From NCBI GenBank assembly GCA_017554135.1, contig JAFZIX010000077.1, positions 1-6,881 on the forward strand: a stretch of DNA of 6,881 nucleotides. Direction: 5' to 3'. Made by a program: the position numbers and the translations under genes. This DNA comes from Bacteroidales bacterium. GTDB taxonomy: Bacteria > Bacteroidota > Bacteroidia > Bacteroidales > UBA932. Positions within the stretch are counted from its first letter, which is position 1, and each line of letters starts with the position of its first letter. Positions 1 through 6,285 of the stretch are shown here, piece after piece. The notes below the pieces were generated by a model. It had not been told where the DNA came from, did no database searches, and was given only the letters and a program-made list of their open reading frames with translations.

Positions 1-1317
1 GGTCGTCATGCCCGACCTGATCGGGCATCCGTCGCTGCCATCGGCCTCTCCTACCAGATGCACGGCCTCGTATGCGTCGGCCGCGACCTGCGGCCCCTTC
101 GCCCCGCCATCATCTGGTGCGACTCCCGCGCCGTACCCTACGGCCAGAAGGCCTTTGAAACCCTGGGCCCGGACTGGTGCCTGAAGCATCTCCTGAATTC
201 CCCCGGCAACTTCACCGCCGCCAAACTCGCGTGGGTGAAAGAAAATGAGCCGGAAATCTTCGCCCGCATCCATAAAATCATGCTCCCCGGAGACTATATC
301 GCCCTTCGCATGACGGGCGAGGCTGGCACTACAGTCGGCGGCCTTTCGGAGGGGATGATGTGGGATTTCGCGCAGAATCGTCCCTCCCGGGAATTGCTTG
401 ATTTCTACGGGTTCAGCCCGGAGTTTCTCCCCAGTGTTCTCCCTACCTTCGGAGAGCAGGGGAGGTTGCTGCCATCCGTCGCTGCAGAACTCGGCCTGCC
501 CGCCGGCATCCCCATTACCTATCGTGCCGGGGACCAGCCGAACAACGCCCTCAGCCTGAACGTTCTGAACCCCGGTGAAATCGCCGCTACCGCCGGCACT
601 TCCGGTGTCGTTTACGGCGTGCTGGGCAGCGTTAACTATGACCCTCAGTCCCGCGTGAATACCTTCGCGCATGTGAACCATACTGCCGCAGACCCGCGCC
701 TGGGCGTACTCCTCTGCATCAATGGCACCGGCATCCTCAATTCCTGGATGCGCCGCAACGTCGCATTCGACGGCATGACCTACCCCGGCATGAACGCTCT
801 CGCCAAGGAATCACCGGTAGGCAGCCGCGGCATCAGCATCCTCCCCTTCGGGAACGGCGCCGAGCGCATGCTTGGCAACGACGCCCCCGGCTGCAGTTTC
901 CACGGCATCGACTTCAACCGCCACGGCCGCGGAGATCTTCTGCGGGCCGCGCAGGAGGGCATCGTCTTCTCTTTCCAGTACGGGATGGAGGTGATGGCCG
1001 GGATGGGGATGAAGATCGACCGCATCCACGCCGGCAACGCGAACATGTTCCTCTCGGAGATCTTCCGGGAGACGCTGGCATCCGTTTCCGGCGCCACCAT
1101 AGAATTATATGATACCGATGGCTCCGTGGGTGCCGCCCGCGGTGCCGGGCTCGGCGCTGGCATCTACGCTAGCCCGGAGGAGGCCTTCGCATCCCTGCAG
1201 CGCCTCGCCGTCGTGGAACCCGCCCCCGACCGCCAGCCCTACCTCGACGCCTACGGCGCCTGGCGCCACCAACTGCAGCGTTTTTTGCAAGCCGCTGATA
1301 ACCAAAGAATTAACTGA
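1..1317 (+). CDS. xylB: Xylulokinase (FGGY-family carbohydrate kinase), 5'-truncated by the window edge
   Basis: Phosphorylates D-xylulose to D-xylulose 5-phosphate with ATP in the cytoplasm, the second step of xylose catabolism. The frame is open from base 1 to the TGA at 1315-1317. The family substrate motif SYQMHG is encoded at 49-66 and matches the GQMHG loop of E. coli XylB, where the Met-His contacts substrate. The first in-window ATG (58) is the Met inside this motif, so it is not the true start; about 60-70 N-terminal residues, including the first phosphate-binding loop, lie outside the window. Further support: RPAIIWCDSR, LPGDYIALRMTGE, the catalytic-base region AGDQPNNA (Asp codon at 532-534), the GTSG phosphate-binding turn, and a C-terminal GSVGAARGAGLGAG segment. 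The first ~25 bases form a palindrome and may not be genuine kinase sequence. Followed after 74 bases by xylose isomerase, which supports xylulokinase over other FGGY kinases. Confidence 0.93.
   Translation, partial: GRHARPDRASVAAIGLSYQMHGLVCVGRDLRPLRPAIIWCDSRAVPYGQKAFETLGPDWCLKHLLNSPGNFTAAKLAWVKENEPEIFARIHKIMLPGDYIALRMTGEAGTTVGGLSEGMMWDFAQNRPSRELLDFYGFSPEFLPSVLPTFGEQGRLLPSVAAELGLPAGIPITYRAGDQPNNALSLNVLNPGEIAATAGTSGVVYGVLGSVNYDPQSRVNTFAHVNHTAADPRLGVLLCINGTGILNSWMRRNVAFDGMTYPGMNALAKESPVGSRGISILPFGNGAERMLGNDAPGCSFHGIDFNRHGRGDLLRAAQEGIVFSFQYGMEVMAGMGMKIDRIHAGNANMFLSEIFRETLASVSGATIELYDTDGSVGAARGAGLGAGIYASPEEAFASLQRLAVVEPAPDRQPYLDAYGAWRHQLQRFLQAADNQRIN
8..28. repeat. Perfect palindromic hairpin at left edge, REP-like dispersed repeat candidate
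   Basis: ATGCCCGA (8-15) and TCGGGCAT (21-28) are perfect 8-base inverted arms around the 5-base loop CCTGA. From memory, GTCATGCCCGA...TCGGGCATC is the shape of a short palindrome dispersed in many copies in some bacterial genomes; this cannot be confirmed here. It is read in frame into xylulokinase immediately before the conserved ASVAAIGLSYQMHG region. It may be a repeat inserted in the gene, a contig end that broke at a repeat, or a chance palindrome in coding sequence. Confidence 0.6.
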
Positions 1318-1320
1318 TTA

Positions 1321-1344
1321 TCTCTGGTAAAAATGCACCAGAGA
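1321..1344. promoter_or_regulatory. Inverted repeat between xylB and xylA (operator or mRNA hairpin)
   Basis: TCTCTGGT (1321-1328) and ACCAGAGA (1337-1344) are perfect 8-base arms around an 8-base AT-rich loop, starting 3 bases after the xylulokinase stop. No T-run follows, so it does not look like an intrinsic terminator. It could be a regulator's operator, or an mRNA hairpin that sets the relative levels of xylulokinase and isomerase by processing or stability. No clear TAnnTTTG promoter was found between it and the isomerase start, so xylA is probably co-transcribed with xylB. Confidence 0.5.
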
Positions 1345-1391
1345 CAATCAAGTAAATAATTGAAAGATAATAAGTTAGAAAATACACTAAA

Positions 1392-2705
1392 ATGAAACAG
1401 TACTACCCAACAATCGGCAAGATCCCCTTCGAGGGACCGGCGAGCAAAAACCCGCTGGCATTCCACTACTATGAACCCGAACGCATAGTCCTCGGCAAAC
1501 CCATGAAAGACTGGTTCCGCTTCGCACTCGCGTGGTGGCACAGCCTCGGGCAGGCCTCCGGCGACCAGTTCGGCGGCCAGACCCGCAGCTACGAATGGGA
1601 CAAGGCGGCCGACCCGATGCAGCGCGCCAAAGACAAGATGGATGCCGGCTTCGAAATCATGAGCAAACTCGGCATCGAATTCTTCTGCTTCCACGATATC
1701 GACCTCATTGAAGATACCGACGATATTGCTCTCTACGAGGCCAGGATGCAGGAAATCACTGATTATGCGCTAGCCAAGATGAAGGAAACCGGCATCAAGT
1801 TGCTATGGGGAACCGCCAACGTTTTCGGCCACAAGCGCTATATGAACGGCGCCGCCACCAACCCGGATTTCGACGTTGTCGCCCGCGCCGCCGTGCAGAT
1901 AAAGAACGCGCTCGATGCCACCATCAAACTGGGTGGTGCGAACTATGTTTTCTGGGGTGGACGTGAAGGCTATTCCTCGCTTCTGAACACCCAGATGCAA
2001 AGGGAGAAGGACCATCTTGCGCAGTTCCTGAAAGCCGCCCGCGAATATGCCCGCGGCAAGGGATTCAAGGGCACTTTCCTGATTGAGCCTAAGCCGATGG
2101 AGCCCACGAAGCACCAGTACGACGTTGATACAGAGACTGTTATCGGCTTCCTCCGCGCCAATGGCCTGGACAAGGATTTCAAGGTGAATATCGAGGTGAA
2201 CCACGCAACTCTCGCCGGCCACACCTTCGAACATGAACTTGCGGTGGCGGTGGACAACGGCCTGCTGGGTTCGATTGACGCTAATCGCGGCGATGCCCAG
2301 AACGGATGGGACACCGACCAGTTCCCGATAGATGAATTTGAGCTGACCCAGGCGATGCTGCAGATAGTGCGCAATGGCGGACTGGCTCCCGGCGGCTCCA
2401 ACTTCGACGCCAAACTGCGCCGCAATTCCACCAATCCGGAAGATCTCTTCATCGCCCATATCAGTGCAATGGATGCCATGGCCCACGGCCTGTTGAACGC
2501 CGCTGAAATCGTGGAGAAATCGCCTATCCCTCAAATGGTTAAGGCGCGCTATGCTTCATTTGATTCCGGCCTCGGCAAGCAGTTCGAAGAGGGCAAACTC
2601 ACCCTCGAGCAGCTGGTGGATTACGCAAAATCTCACGGCGAACCCGCCCAGACCTCCGGCCAGCAGGAACTCTACGAATCCCTGGTGAATTTGTATTCGG
2701 TGTAG
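1392..2705 (+). CDS. xylA: Xylose isomerase
   Basis: Interconverts D-xylose and D-xylulose in the cytoplasm using two divalent metal ions. The 437 residues match the usual length of the Bacteroidota/class II enzymes. The catalytic pair is His101/Asp104 in FCFHDIDLI. The substrate and metal residues are all present: VFWGGREGY (186-194), Glu232 and Lys234 in LIEPKPMEPTKHQYD, Glu268 and His271 in NIEVNHATLAGHTFEHE, Asp296 in SIDANRGD, Asp307 and Asp309 in GWDTDQFP, and Asp339 in GGSNFDAKLRR. With every ligand intact the enzyme should be active. The ATG at 1392 gives the standard MKQYYPTIGKIPFEG N-terminus. It is preceded by an A-rich stretch without a Shine-Dalgarno, normal for Bacteroidota. The transporter follows 3 bases after the TAG stop, so the two are certainly one transcription unit. 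Such enzymes often also act on glucose in vitro, but the neighbours point to xylose. Confidence 0.98.
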   Translation: MKQYYPTIGKIPFEGPASKNPLAFHYYEPERIVLGKPMKDWFRFALAWWHSLGQASGDQFGGQTRSYEWDKAADPMQRAKDKMDAGFEIMSKLGIEFFCFHDIDLIEDTDDIALYEARMQEITDYALAKMKETGIKLLWGTANVFGHKRYMNGAATNPDFDVVARAAVQIKNALDATIKLGGANYVFWGGREGYSSLLNTQMQREKDHLAQFLKAAREYARGKGFKGTFLIEPKPMEPTKHQYDVDTETVIGFLRANGLDKDFKVNIEVNHATLAGHTFEHELAVAVDNGLLGSIDANRGDAQNGWDTDQFPIDEFELTQAMLQIVRNGGLAPGGSNFDAKLRRNSTNPEDLFIAHISAMDAMAHGLLNAAEIVEKSPIPQMVKARYASFDSGLGKQFEEGKLTLEQLVDYAKSHGEPAQTSGQQELYESLVNLYSV

Positions 2706-2708
2706 AAT

Positions 2709-4151
2709 ATGACATACAGACAAACAGGCAGCCGGGCCTATCTTACCGGCATAGTGCTGGTGGCCGTTATAGGCGGCCTGCTTTTCGGGTACGATACTGC
2801 CGTGATTTCCGGCGCGGAACGGGGCCTGCAGGCCTTCTTCCAGGGGGCTGATGACTTCGGCTATACCGACGCCCTGCATGGATTCACCACCTCCAGCGCA
2901 CTCATCGGTTGCATCATTGGTGCCTTGATTTCCGGAGTGATGGCATCACGCCTAGGGCGCAAGCGTTCGCTGTTTGCGGCTGGCATAATGTTCTTCCTCT
3001 CGGCACTTGGCTCCTACTATCCGGAGTTCCTCTTCTTCCAGAAGGGAGTGGCAACCAAGGGCCTGTTGGTGGCGTTTAATCTCTACCGCGTGCTTGGCGG
3101 CATCGGTGTGGGTATGGCATCCGCCCTCTGCCCCATGTATATCGCTGAGGTATCCCCCGCGAATAAGCGCGGGACGCTGGTGAGTTGGAATCAGTTCGCC
3201 ATCATTTTCGGCCAGTTGGTGGTATACTTCGTGAACTTTCTCATCATCCGTTCGCACGCAAACGATCCGGCGGTGGTGGAATGGACTAACAGCATTGGCT
3301 GGAGGGTGATGTTCGTGAGTGAAGCTGTGCCCGCAGCGCTATTTACGGTGCTGATACTGCTGGTGCCGGAAACTCCTCGTTATCTGGCACTTAACGGTCA
3401 GGACGAAAAGGCTCTGACTGTGCTTTCCAATATTAATGGAGAGGCCCGCGCCCGCGAGATTCTTGCGGAGATCAAGGCCACTGCCGTGGAGAAGACGGAG
3501 AAGCTGTTCAGCTATGGTTGGATGGTGATTTTCATAGGATGCATGCTGAGTGTCTTCCAGCAGATTATCGGCATCAACGCCGTGCTGTATTTCGCGCCGC
3601 GCATCTTTGAATCGATGGGCGTGAGCAACAATATGCTATTCACCGTGATTATGGGTGTAATCAATATTTCGTTCACTCTTGTGGCCGTTTTCACAGTGGA
3701 GAAACTGGGACGCAAGCCGCTGCTGATTACCGGTTCACTGGGAATGGCGATTGGGGCTCTTGGAGTGGCGCTGTCGAACGTGGTTGCGCTTCCCGCCGTT
3801 ATTCCGGTGATCAGCATAATGGTCTACAGCGCATGCTTCATGTTCAGTTGGGGGCCGATTTGCTGGGTGTATATTTCCGAGTTGTTCCCGAACACCATCC
3901 GCAGCCAGGCGACCGCCTGGGCGGTGGCCGCTCAGTGGATATTCAACTTCGTAGTTTCCAGCACTTTCGTGCCGATGTACAACATGAAACTTGGTGCTAT
4001 GGGCGACAGCTTCGGGCATTTCTTCGCCTACGCCCTTTACGGCATAATCTGCGTGATTGCCGCGGTATTCGTCTGGAAACTGGTTCCCGAGACCAAAGGC
4101 AAAACCCTGGAAGACATGACCGCCCTCTGGCGCGGCCGGTATGGTAAATAA
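2709..4151 (+). CDS. xylE: D-xylose/H+ symporter, XylE-like (MFS sugar porter family)
   Basis: Inner-membrane proton-coupled importer with 12 predicted transmembrane helices, 480 residues against 491 in E. coli XylE. Sugar-porter signatures appear in order: GGLLFGYDTAVISGA (Asp29, matching the proton-coupling Asp27 of XylE), the RLGRKR loop (81-86), YRVLGGIGVG (Arg127), PMYIAEVSPANKRG, PETPRYL (220-226) at the start of the central cytoplasmic loop, EKLGRKP in the second half, and the closing PETKGKTLE. Residues matching XylE's xylose-binding set are visible: Gln162 in NQFAIIFGQL, Gln284/Gln285 and Asn290 in FQQIIGINAVLYFAP, and Trp386 in GPICWV. This close match, plus location 3 bases behind xylose isomerase, makes xylose the likely substrate; arabinose, glucose or galactose transport by a paralogue cannot be excluded. 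The operon appears to end here, with hairpins downstream. Confidence 0.94.
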   Translation: MTYRQTGSRAYLTGIVLVAVIGGLLFGYDTAVISGAERGLQAFFQGADDFGYTDALHGFTTSSALIGCIIGALISGVMASRLGRKRSLFAAGIMFFLSALGSYYPEFLFFQKGVATKGLLVAFNLYRVLGGIGVGMASALCPMYIAEVSPANKRGTLVSWNQFAIIFGQLVVYFVNFLIIRSHANDPAVVEWTNSIGWRVMFVSEAVPAALFTVLILLVPETPRYLALNGQDEKALTVLSNINGEARAREILAEIKATAVEKTEKLFSYGWMVIFIGCMLSVFQQIIGINAVLYFAPRIFESMGVSNNMLFTVIMGVINISFTLVAVFTVEKLGRKPLLITGSLGMAIGALGVALSNVVALPAVIPVISIMVYSACFMFSWGPICWVYISELFPNTIRSQATAWAVAAQWIFNFVVSSTFVPMYNMKLGAMGDSFGHFFAYALYGIICVIAAVFVWKLVPETKGKTLEDMTALWRGRYGK

Positions 4152-4179
4152 TTCCATTTTATAACGAATAAAAGCCAGC

Positions 4180-4226
4180 AAGTGGGCAAGGTCGAATTTT
4201 AGATGGCAGACCTTGCCCGCTTTTCT
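4180..4226 (+). terminator. Hairpin 1 downstream of the symporter, probable intrinsic terminator
   Basis: AAGTGGGCAAGGTC (4180-4193) pairs with GACCTTGCCCGCTT (4209-4222): 14 pairs with a single G-U wobble, around a 15-base loop. The stem is followed by a short T-run (TTTT, 4221-4224). It starts 28 bases after the transporter stop, the expected place for the operon's 3' end. The loop is long for an intrinsic terminator and the T-run short, so its efficiency is uncertain. Confidence 0.6.
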
Positions 4227-4287
4227 GTAATGGAGATACTTCCAGCGGGCAAGGTCCCGGCCCTAGAATTAGACCTTGCCCGGAAGT
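4180..4287. repeat. Inverted pair of related palindromic units (BIME-like)
   Basis: The two hairpins are copies of one sequence in opposite orientation. Reverse-complementing the second aligns not only the GGGCAAGGTC/GACCTTGCCC arms but also part of the asymmetric loop (AATTTTAG against AATTCTAG) and the flank GCT after the right arm. So 4184-4221 can pair with 4244-4281 as one long imperfect hairpin, as an alternative to two separate stems. Inverted pairs of palindromes like this are the layout of REP/BIME elements. No REP-associated transposase is in the window. Confidence 0.6.
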
Positions 4288-4300
4288 TGTTATTTTTTGT
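4238..4300 (+). terminator. Hairpin 2, second probable terminator with T-tract
   Basis: The core GGGCAAGGTC (4247-4256)/GACCTTGCCC (4272-4281) is identical to that of hairpin 1. It is extended by ACTTCC (4238-4243)/GGAAGT (4282-4287), with a 3-base AGC bulge on the left arm, giving 16 pairs around a 15-base loop. A T-rich tract follows, with six T at 4293-4298. It lies just before the higBA promoter and would insulate the toxin gene from read-through out of the xyl operon. Confidence 0.6.
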
Positions 4301-4307
4301 TTAATTT

Positions 4308-4326
4308 ATTACCAATATTTGGTAAT
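4308..4326. promoter_or_regulatory. Palindromic operator upstream of higBA
   Basis: ATTACCAA (4308-4315), a 3-base centre TAT, and TTGGTAAT (4319-4326) form a perfect 8-base inverted repeat. It lies 6 bases upstream of the -7 box of the toxin-antitoxin promoter, across the region where the -33 element should be. HigA-type antitoxins are helix-turn-helix dimers that repress their own operon by binding such palindromes, so this is the likely autoregulatory site. The binding itself is inferred. Confidence 0.7.
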
Positions 4327-4332
4327 TTTAAT

Positions 4333-4340
4333 TAACTTTG
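4333..4340 (+). promoter_or_regulatory. Bacteroidota -7 promoter element for higBA
   Basis: TAACTTTG is an exact match to the Bacteroidota sigma-factor -7 consensus TAnnTTTG and lies 16 bases before the toxin ATG, so transcription would start within about 10 bases of the start codon. A TTTG at 4318-4321 is too close (11 bases) for the usual 19-21-base spacing. No good -33 box is seen at the right distance; the palindrome occupies that space. Confidence 0.72.
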
Positions 4341-4356
4341 CAGAAAAGATTGGAGT

Positions 4357-4677
4357 ATGAAGATAGAAATGGATACGGATCTGCGGGTCCTGATTGAGAC
4401 GGGGGAGAGCCGCCGTTATGGTAATGTCGCGAAGAACAAGGTATTGTATGCAGGGTTGATGCGCGCATATCAAATCATGGAAGCCGTGGGTAGTATTCAG
4501 GACTTAAAGGCTTACAGTTTTTTACATTACGAGAAACTGAAGTTTGAATACTCTGGGATATCTTCCGTCAGGCTCGATAATCGATATGTGCATCGGCTAT
4601 TATTTGAGGAGAAGGAGGATATGATAACATTGAAGTTAATAGAGATAGACGATACTCATTATGGAAACAAGAAATGA
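4357..4677 (+). CDS. higB: HigB-like toxin of a type II toxin-antitoxin system (RelE/ParE superfamily)
   Basis: 106 residues, typical for this toxin family. HigB toxins are ribosome-dependent mRNA endonucleases kept inactive by HigA. The recognisable part is the C-terminal half: YSFLHYEKLKFEYSGISSVRLDNRYVHRLLFEE (53-85), corresponding to the conserved 'LxYexLkgxxsGiSSVRvnxqyRi.F' core, with basic Arg72, Arg76 and Arg80 as candidate active-site or RNA-contacting residues, then a closing beta-strand ITLKLIEIDDTHY (90-102). The N-terminal half is mostly helical. The ATG at 4357 lies 16 bases after a consensus -7 box; TGGAG directly before it is too close to act as a normal Shine-Dalgarno. The gene overlaps the antitoxin gene by 17 bases, and toxin-before-antitoxin is the HigBA order. 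It is AT-richer than the flanking metabolic genes, suggesting acquisition. Family placement is firm; the actual RNase activity is inferred. Confidence 0.86.
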   Translation: MKIEMDTDLRVLIETGESRRYGNVAKNKVLYAGLMRAYQIMEAVGSIQDLKAYSFLHYEKLKFEYSGISSVRLDNRYVHRLLFEEKEDMITLKLIEIDDTHYGNKK

Positions 4678-5116
4678 TGTCAGACCATGTTTGCCGGTAC
4701 ATCCCGGAGGGATTCTTAAGGAAGAACTGCGGGAAAGGGGAATCAAGCAAAAAACCTTTGCAGAAATGATAGGGATGCGGCCCTCGCACTTAAACGCACT
4801 GCTGCATGGCTCTCGCAACATTTCCCCTCAGTTGGCGGCCAGAATAGAAGATGCTTTGCACATTCCGGCACGGGTATGGCTTAATCTGCAGTTAAATTAC
4901 AATTTGGATACAATTCGAACATCCGAATTGGTGGATGGCTATGAGTATCAACCCCGTCCAGCATTCGTTCTGTCTGAGCAAACGCGGCAAGATAAAGAGG
5001 TTTGGGATGTAGCATTTAGAGCCGGGCAAAAAGATGCTGTCCGAAAAATCACAAAAGCCCTTCAAGATATTGGGATGACTGAAGAGCAAATAAAAGAAGT
5101 GACGAATAACTGCTAA
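4661..5116 (+). CDS. higA: HigA-like antitoxin, XRE-family helix-turn-helix, with C-terminal extension
   Basis: DNA-binding antitoxin that neutralises the HigB-like toxin and probably represses the shared promoter. Residues 13-80 carry the HigA/VapI signature: VHPGGILKEELRERGIKQ, then a helix-turn-helix around 29-52 (KTFAEMIGMRPSHLNALLHG), then SRNISPQLAARIEDAL and PARVWLNLQLNYNL. At 151 residues it is longer than the common ~100-residue HigA. The extra C-terminal part (about 85-151) is charged and looks largely helical (EVWDVAFRAGQKDAVRKITK, then MTEEQIKEVT); its role is not recognised. The ATG at 4661 lies inside the toxin gene (17-base overlap), implying translational coupling. The gene ends in TAA at 5114-5116, which overlaps the stop of the convergent epimerase gene. 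No terminator separates the two. Confidence 0.9.
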   Translation: METRNDVRPCLPVHPGGILKEELRERGIKQKTFAEMIGMRPSHLNALLHGSRNISPQLAARIEDALHIPARVWLNLQLNYNLDTIRTSELVDGYEYQPRPAFVLSEQTRQDKEVWDVAFRAGQKDAVRKITKALQDIGMTEEQIKEVTNNC

Positions 5117-6252
5117 CGTTCCAGGACTTCCAGGCACATGCGGCTGTTGTGGTAGGGGCATTTCCAGAAGCCGGCGCGGTCGTCGCGGGTGTTGGGGGTG
5201 CCGGCGGCGTCGGTGCTCCAATACCATTCGCCGTCCGGTGCCAGTAGTCGGGATCTAATATAATTCCAGCAGTCAACCGCCCGATCCGTCCATCCTTGAT
5301 TCAGGCATCCAACTACCGTCTCTGCCTGCACCCACCAGTGGCGGTCGGAATCATGATCTTCGTAGATCATCGAACCATCCGGCTGCAAACCTTCGAGAGC
5401 GGCGGTGGCAACGCGTGCGCAGCAGGAACGGATGCGGGCAAGCAGGGCAGGATCATCCAGCAACTCCGCGGTCTCGCAAAGCAGCCATGACGCCTCGATA
5501 TCGTGCCCGAAAGAAACCGTCTCCGACTGCGAACGCCAATCCTCATCGAAAAACAGCCCCAGATGCCCGTCCGTCCGCACAATCTTATCCATGAAGATCT
5601 CGCAAAGATCCACCAGCCGGCGGCGCAAAGTCTCATCCTTCCACACCCGGTACAGGCCGGTATAGCCCTCCAGGATGTGCAGATGGGTGTTCATGGTCTT
5701 GGCATCGTTCCGGTCCTTGGCGGACAGGCGCATATCCTCGATAGGTTTCCAGTCGCGCGTGCATGCCTCCAGATATCCGCCCTTCACCACATCCAGGCTA
5801 TGATCTTCTATGCTTCGCCAAAGTTTGATTGCCAGTTCCAGAGCTTCCTCTTCGCCCGTGGCGCGGAAATACTCCGCGCAGCCGTAAACTGCGAAAGCGA
5901 TGGCATAGAATTGCTTCTTGGTGTCCAGCGGCCGTCCGTCGGCATTCAAACTCCAGTAAACTCCGCCGAACTCGGCATCAAAAAACAAATCCCTGATCTG
6001 CACGAAGGCACGTCGGGCGGCATCCAGATATTCCGGCCGCCCCAGAACGCGATAAGCGGAAGCAAAAGTCCAGAGGATGCGGGCATTGAGAATCGCCCCG
6101 CGAGGCGCATCGGGCACCAGCACGCCCGTGCCGTCTATCTGCCCGTAAAAACCCCCGGCGGGATCCTGCATTCGCTCCAGCCAGAAAGGAAGTATGTCAT
6201 TTTCCAATTCGGCCAGAACTTCTGCCTTGAGGATGTCCAATTTTTTTGCCAT
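5113..6252 (-). CDS. AGE-family epimerase, probable cellobiose (beta-1,4-disaccharide) 2-epimerase
   Basis: Predicted cytoplasmic (alpha/alpha)6-barrel enzyme that epimerises C2 of the reducing-end sugar, converting cellobiose to glucosyl-mannose or mannobiose to mannosyl-glucose. The 379 residues have no signal peptide. Active-site candidates, by comparison with characterised cellobiose 2-epimerases, are Arg58 (ILNAR), His190 (KTMNTHLHILEGYTGLYR, the strongest family signature), His250 and Glu253 (SFGHDIEASWLL), the tryptophans of HWWVQAE (305-311), Trp363 and His368 (GFWKCPYHNSRMCLE). The NTHLH block and the C-terminal PYHNSRM favour cellobiose 2-epimerase over N-acylglucosamine 2-epimerase, but the substrate is not certain. 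A role in mannan or glucomannan breakdown, where this enzyme feeds mannosylglucose phosphorylase, is plausible, although no phosphorylase is in the window. It is divergent from the esterase and convergent with higA. The start at 6252 has a -7 box only 4 bases upstream, so the mRNA would be nearly leaderless. Confidence 0.88.
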   Translation of the reverse strand: MAKKLDILKAEVLAELENDILPFWLERMQDPAGGFYGQIDGTGVLVPDAPRGAILNARILWTFASAYRVLGRPEYLDAARRAFVQIRDLFFDAEFGGVYWSLNADGRPLDTKKQFYAIAFAVYGCAEYFRATGEEEALELAIKLWRSIEDHSLDVVKGGYLEACTRDWKPIEDMRLSAKDRNDAKTMNTHLHILEGYTGLYRVWKDETLRRRLVDLCEIFMDKIVRTDGHLGLFFDEDWRSQSETVSFGHDIEASWLLCETAELLDDPALLARIRSCCARVATAALEGLQPDGSMIYEDHDSDRHWWVQAETVVGCLNQGWTDRAVDCWNYIRSRLLAPDGEWYWSTDAAGTPNTRDDRAGFWKCPYHNSRMCLEVLER

Positions 6253-6256
6253 ATCG

Positions 6257-6264
6257 CAAAATTA
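6257..6264 (-). promoter_or_regulatory. -7 promoter element for the epimerase gene
   Basis: Read on the minus strand this is TAATTTTG, an exact TAnnTTTG match, separated from the epimerase ATG by only four bases (CGAT). A transcript from it would have almost no 5' leader. No -33 TTTG at 19-21 bases upstream is evident, so this rests on a single short motif in an AT-rich spacer. Confidence 0.5.
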
Positions 6265-6285
6265 CGATTAATCCAGAAATAATAA

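Noticed and set aside
58..60. ATG at 58 as the true start of xylulokinase
   Set aside because: It is the conserved Met of the QMHG substrate motif, preceded in frame by conserved residues, so the gene starts upstream of the window.
1333..1359. Tiny ORF (ATG to TAA, 8 codons) in the xylB-xylA spacer as a leader peptide
   Set aside because: Too short to support, no ribosome-binding signal, no run of regulatory codons, and its ATG lies in the loop of the hairpin.
1803..2534. 243-codon open frame on the - strand inside xylose isomerase
   Set aside because: It lies opposite a fully conserved enzyme and its translation has no recognisable domain; a shadow frame.
4180..4287. CRISPR array from repeated GGGCAAGGTC
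   Set aside because: Only two units, each an inverted repeat and in opposite orientation, with no regular spacers or cas genes.
4610..4621. Purine-rich GAGAAGGAGG followed by ATG at 4621 as a separate gene start
   Set aside because: It is in the toxin frame, encodes its EEKEDM segment, and would leave only a fragment of the toxin. Bacteroidota rarely depend on such Shine-Dalgarno sequences.
5503..6282. 259-codon open frame on the + strand opposite the epimerase
   Set aside because: It is fully antisense to a gene with clear catalytic motifs, resembles no family, and is explained by the high GC content of the opposite strand.
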